Part shown: piece after piece, positions 62,152-64,000 of the stretch
Layout: the number at the start of each line of letters is the position of its first letter
How positions within the stretch are numbered: position 1 is the first letter of the stretch
NCBI GenBank assembly: GCA_024693045.1
Contig: JAILLQ010000033.1
Location: 1 to 64,000, forward strand
Length of the DNA: 64,000 nt
Source: Treponema sp.
Lineage (GTDB): Bacteria; Spirochaetota; Spirochaetia; Treponematales; Treponemataceae
Reading direction: 5' to 3'
Program-made: the position numbers and the translations under genes
Notes under the pieces: model-generated
Told to the model about the DNA's origin: nothing
The model's database searches: none
The model's input: only the letters and a program-made list of their open reading frames with translations

Positions 62152-63873
62152 TCAATATCCATCGCTCATTGCACGGTTGTTATCTTTAATACAAAGTTCA
62201 TCGTAAACAAGACTTCGTTTTCTAAGTTCCTGTTTAAGTTCATCAGGGAAAGGCATGTTTCGCCAGAAGATTCCTCGAACTTCTTTGTCCAAACGCTGAA
62301 CTCCATTAGATTCTTTTGTCATCCAAAGAACATAATCTTCTATAAAGAAAGCTTTTAAATCACCTTTTAATTTCTGGCGGTCAATGTACTGATAATACTG
62401 ACCTGTAAGACCTTCTTCCATCCAGTAGTAAGAAGCTTTTTCCTTAGCAACCTGCCAGCGTAAATCTGCAACAGCTGTTAAAACTGCAATTTTTAAGTCG
62501 CGAGGATACATTGGAATCACAATACGACCTCGGCTTGTTACTCGGTTGTAGCGGTCAAATGGTTCCCAACAGAATCCGCGGTCGCCATAAGTAGGAATAA
62601 GCAAGACATAAGGAGGTATGCGGTTTGGAATATTTTTATGTACACGACAGAAGGCACCTGGATCAATTGATTCAACCCAGCGAAGAATTTCAATTACATT
62701 TTCACGGGTTCCAGTCCCCTTTTCCATACAGTGATAAAATTCACGGGTAAACAATGGGAACTGATTTCCCTGGCGACCAACGGTCATCTTTGCCATCTGG
62801 CGAACAGTTTCAAATTCAGTATTTACAGCGGTTGTATCGGCTGCCTGAACCTGCTGAGGGCCATCTGAAAGCTTGCTTTCTACACTGGCAAATACACCTT
62901 TTGCTTCTTCGTAATCTTTTAAGCACCTAGCAAGTTCTTTTCCATTTTTAGAAAGCTTGTGAAGTCTATCTGTGATTTCGGAAAAAAGTCTTTGCTGTGT
63001 ATCTGTATAAGGCTGAGTATGAGGTTCACTTCCCATAATAGGACTGTGTGTACAAAGAATTTCTATGCGGTCTTTTAATTCAAGTTCTAGCATAGTGCGT
63101 TCATTTTCTTTTATGTTCAGAATGTTTTCGGCACTCTGCAATTTACCTGAGTTTTTCTGCTGTAACTGCTGAAGACGAGTCTGCTCCATAGATGCAGCTT
63201 CCTCTGGAGTTGCTGCCTTATGAGGAGTTCGCTTTTCATCTGTCATGGAATTTGAAAGACGACCGGCAGCAATTTCCATGAACCATTCATCTACATAAAG
63301 AACTGGTTCACCTGTGCGGTTTTCGTAAAAAATCTTTGAAAAGAAAGTTTTCTGTTCCGGGCGGAAAAGAGAAGGAAGAAGTACACCAAAACGAATCAAC
63401 ATCCTTTTTGGCTTTGGAAGATGTACATCTGCCATTTTTGGAGCCATTCCGCGAACTAATTCCCAGTAAGCAGAAATAATCTGCTGGCGAAAAACAGTGC
63501 GGTCTTTAGGATCCTGGCTTGTTAAGTATTTTGAAAGTACCAGATGCAAGCGCTGTGCAGACTGGTTTTCTCCAGTAAGTGCAACTTTATAATATGATTT
63601 ATCTTCAAAAACATCAGAAGGAAATTCAGAAACCAGTTCGGTAATTTCGTTGAATTGCTTTACACTTAAATCAACCTGATGAATTGATTTATTTGGATTA
63701 GATACTTTTTTATCAGCAGCACCAGTTCCCATTGCTTTTTTAGAAAAAGCTTCCATATCGAACTTTTTACCATCAGCAGGTTCAAATTCATCTATACTAA
63801 CATCATCATGTTTAGTTTCATCTTTTACCTCTGCAAGTAAGGCATCAATAGAAGAAGCAAAATCGTCACTCAT
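62152..63873 (-). CDS. Large cytoplasmic protein of unknown function, treponeme type
   Basis: 573 residues without signal or membrane helix. The N-terminal 80 residues are acidic and likely disordered. Residues 85-210 and 380-560 are denser, with many Arg, Trp and Tyr. A Gln-rich coiled-coil stretch lies near 225-260. PTYGDRGFCWEPFDRYNRV is striking but matches no family I know. GGAG precedes the ATG. Similar in style to the 663-residue protein at 37333. Confidence 0.65.
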   Translation of the reverse strand: MSDDFASSIDALLAEVKDETKHDDVSIDEFEPADGKKFDMEAFSKKAMGTGAADKKVSNPNKSIHQVDLSVKQFNEITELVSEFPSDVFEDKSYYKVALTGENQSAQRLHLVLSKYLTSQDPKDRTVFRQQIISAYWELVRGMAPKMADVHLPKPKRMLIRFGVLLPSLFRPEQKTFFSKIFYENRTGEPVLYVDEWFMEIAAGRLSNSMTDEKRTPHKAATPEEAASMEQTRLQQLQQKNSGKLQSAENILNIKENERTMLELELKDRIEILCTHSPIMGSEPHTQPYTDTQQRLFSEITDRLHKLSKNGKELARCLKDYEEAKGVFASVESKLSDGPQQVQAADTTAVNTEFETVRQMAKMTVGRQGNQFPLFTREFYHCMEKGTGTRENVIEILRWVESIDPGAFCRVHKNIPNRIPPYVLLIPTYGDRGFCWEPFDRYNRVTSRGRIVIPMYPRDLKIAVLTAVADLRWQVAKEKASYYWMEEGLTGQYYQYIDRQKLKGDLKAFFIEDYVLWMTKESNGVQRLDKEVRGIFWRNMPFPDELKQELRKRSLVYDELCIKDNNRAMSDGY

Positions 63874-63895
63874 AGCATACTCCGTTCAATACAAT

Positions 63896-64000
63896 CTATT
63901 CATTATAACATATTTTTTCAGAATGAATAGAAACTTCACCACTTTGTAAAATTTTTTCAGAACCGTCTTCAAGCATGACCAAAAGCCCTGCATCTGGTGT
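63896..64000 (-). CDS. birA: Biotin-protein ligase BirA, C-terminal fragment cut by window edge
   Basis: The last 34 codons and a TAG are visible. The end TPDAGLLVMLEDGSEKILQS plus GEVSIHSEKICYNE fits the C-terminal SH3-like domain of biotin-protein ligases (GxLLVxLxDGxxxxLxSGEVS). The catalytic domain lies to the right of the window. Confidence 0.72.
   Translation of the reverse strand, partial: TPDAGLLVMLEDGSEKILQSGEVSIHSEKICYNE

Noticed and set aside
1..64000. CRISPR arrays or prophage modules
   Set aside because: No regular direct repeats with unique spacers and no phage structural or integrase genes are visible.

Overview
The window looks like a chromosomal segment of a host-associated Treponema (Spirochaetota), most likely a gut or rumen lineage. 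The inference rests on AT-rich coding DNA, several long proteins of treponeme-like hypothetical type, a lipoprotein/OmpA/TPR-rich envelope gene set, and no plasmid or prophage backbone. Species is not assigned. Coding density is high, with about 53 genes, one tRNA, one riboswitch and one partial insertion sequence.

Left edge (1-960): a non-coding repeat array lies downstream of an initiator tRNA gene on the minus strand. Two shortened copies of the tRNA 3' end are each followed by their own terminator and separated by about 200 bp of hairpin-rich repeat. An IS3-type element has inserted into the array and runs off the window. 960-9.8 kb: PrsW-like protease, shikimate-kinase-like protein, SlyD, Nfu, a lytic transglycosylase lipoprotein, a membrane protein joining an Hsp70-substrate-domain-like region to LysM, a secreted repeat protein, an IlvY-like regulator and a UDG-like protein. 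9.8-20 kb: OmpA-type protein, FtsK, a secreted phosphatase with a glycogen-binding-like domain, a free CBM48 protein, metK under a SAM-II-type riboswitch, nth, mscS and an orphan DNA methyltransferase. 20-34 kb: envelope and TPR proteins, a TraB-family protein, a TolC-MacA-MacB export operon, a Ste24 protease, a MocR regulator and an Lrp-aminotransferase pair.

34-46 kb: a five-gene minus-strand run ends in rsmG and includes a DUF2804-like protein and a protein with a zinc-protease motif; then a beta-barrel protein, a beta-CASP ribonuclease, a CotH-like lipoprotein, hisB and hisG. 46-56 kb: a ppx-ppk-OLD-like ATPase/TOPRIM run, a trehalase-fold glycosidase and an unusual GatB-like/asparaginase-like fusion. 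56-64 kb: efp with an arginine at the modification site, earP carrying an in-frame GC-rich palindromic insertion, pyrE, xpt and a xanthine/uracil permease, two methyltransferases, a treponeme-type hypothetical protein and the 3' end of birA.

The most unusual items are the GatB-asparaginase fusion (53306-55654), the Hsp70-SBD-like/LysM membrane protein (5480-7180), the SAM-II-like riboswitch before metK (about 16320-16392), the palindromic element inside earP (57851-57982), and the tRNA-end-associated repeat array (about 140-815). No CRISPR array or complete defence island is visible.
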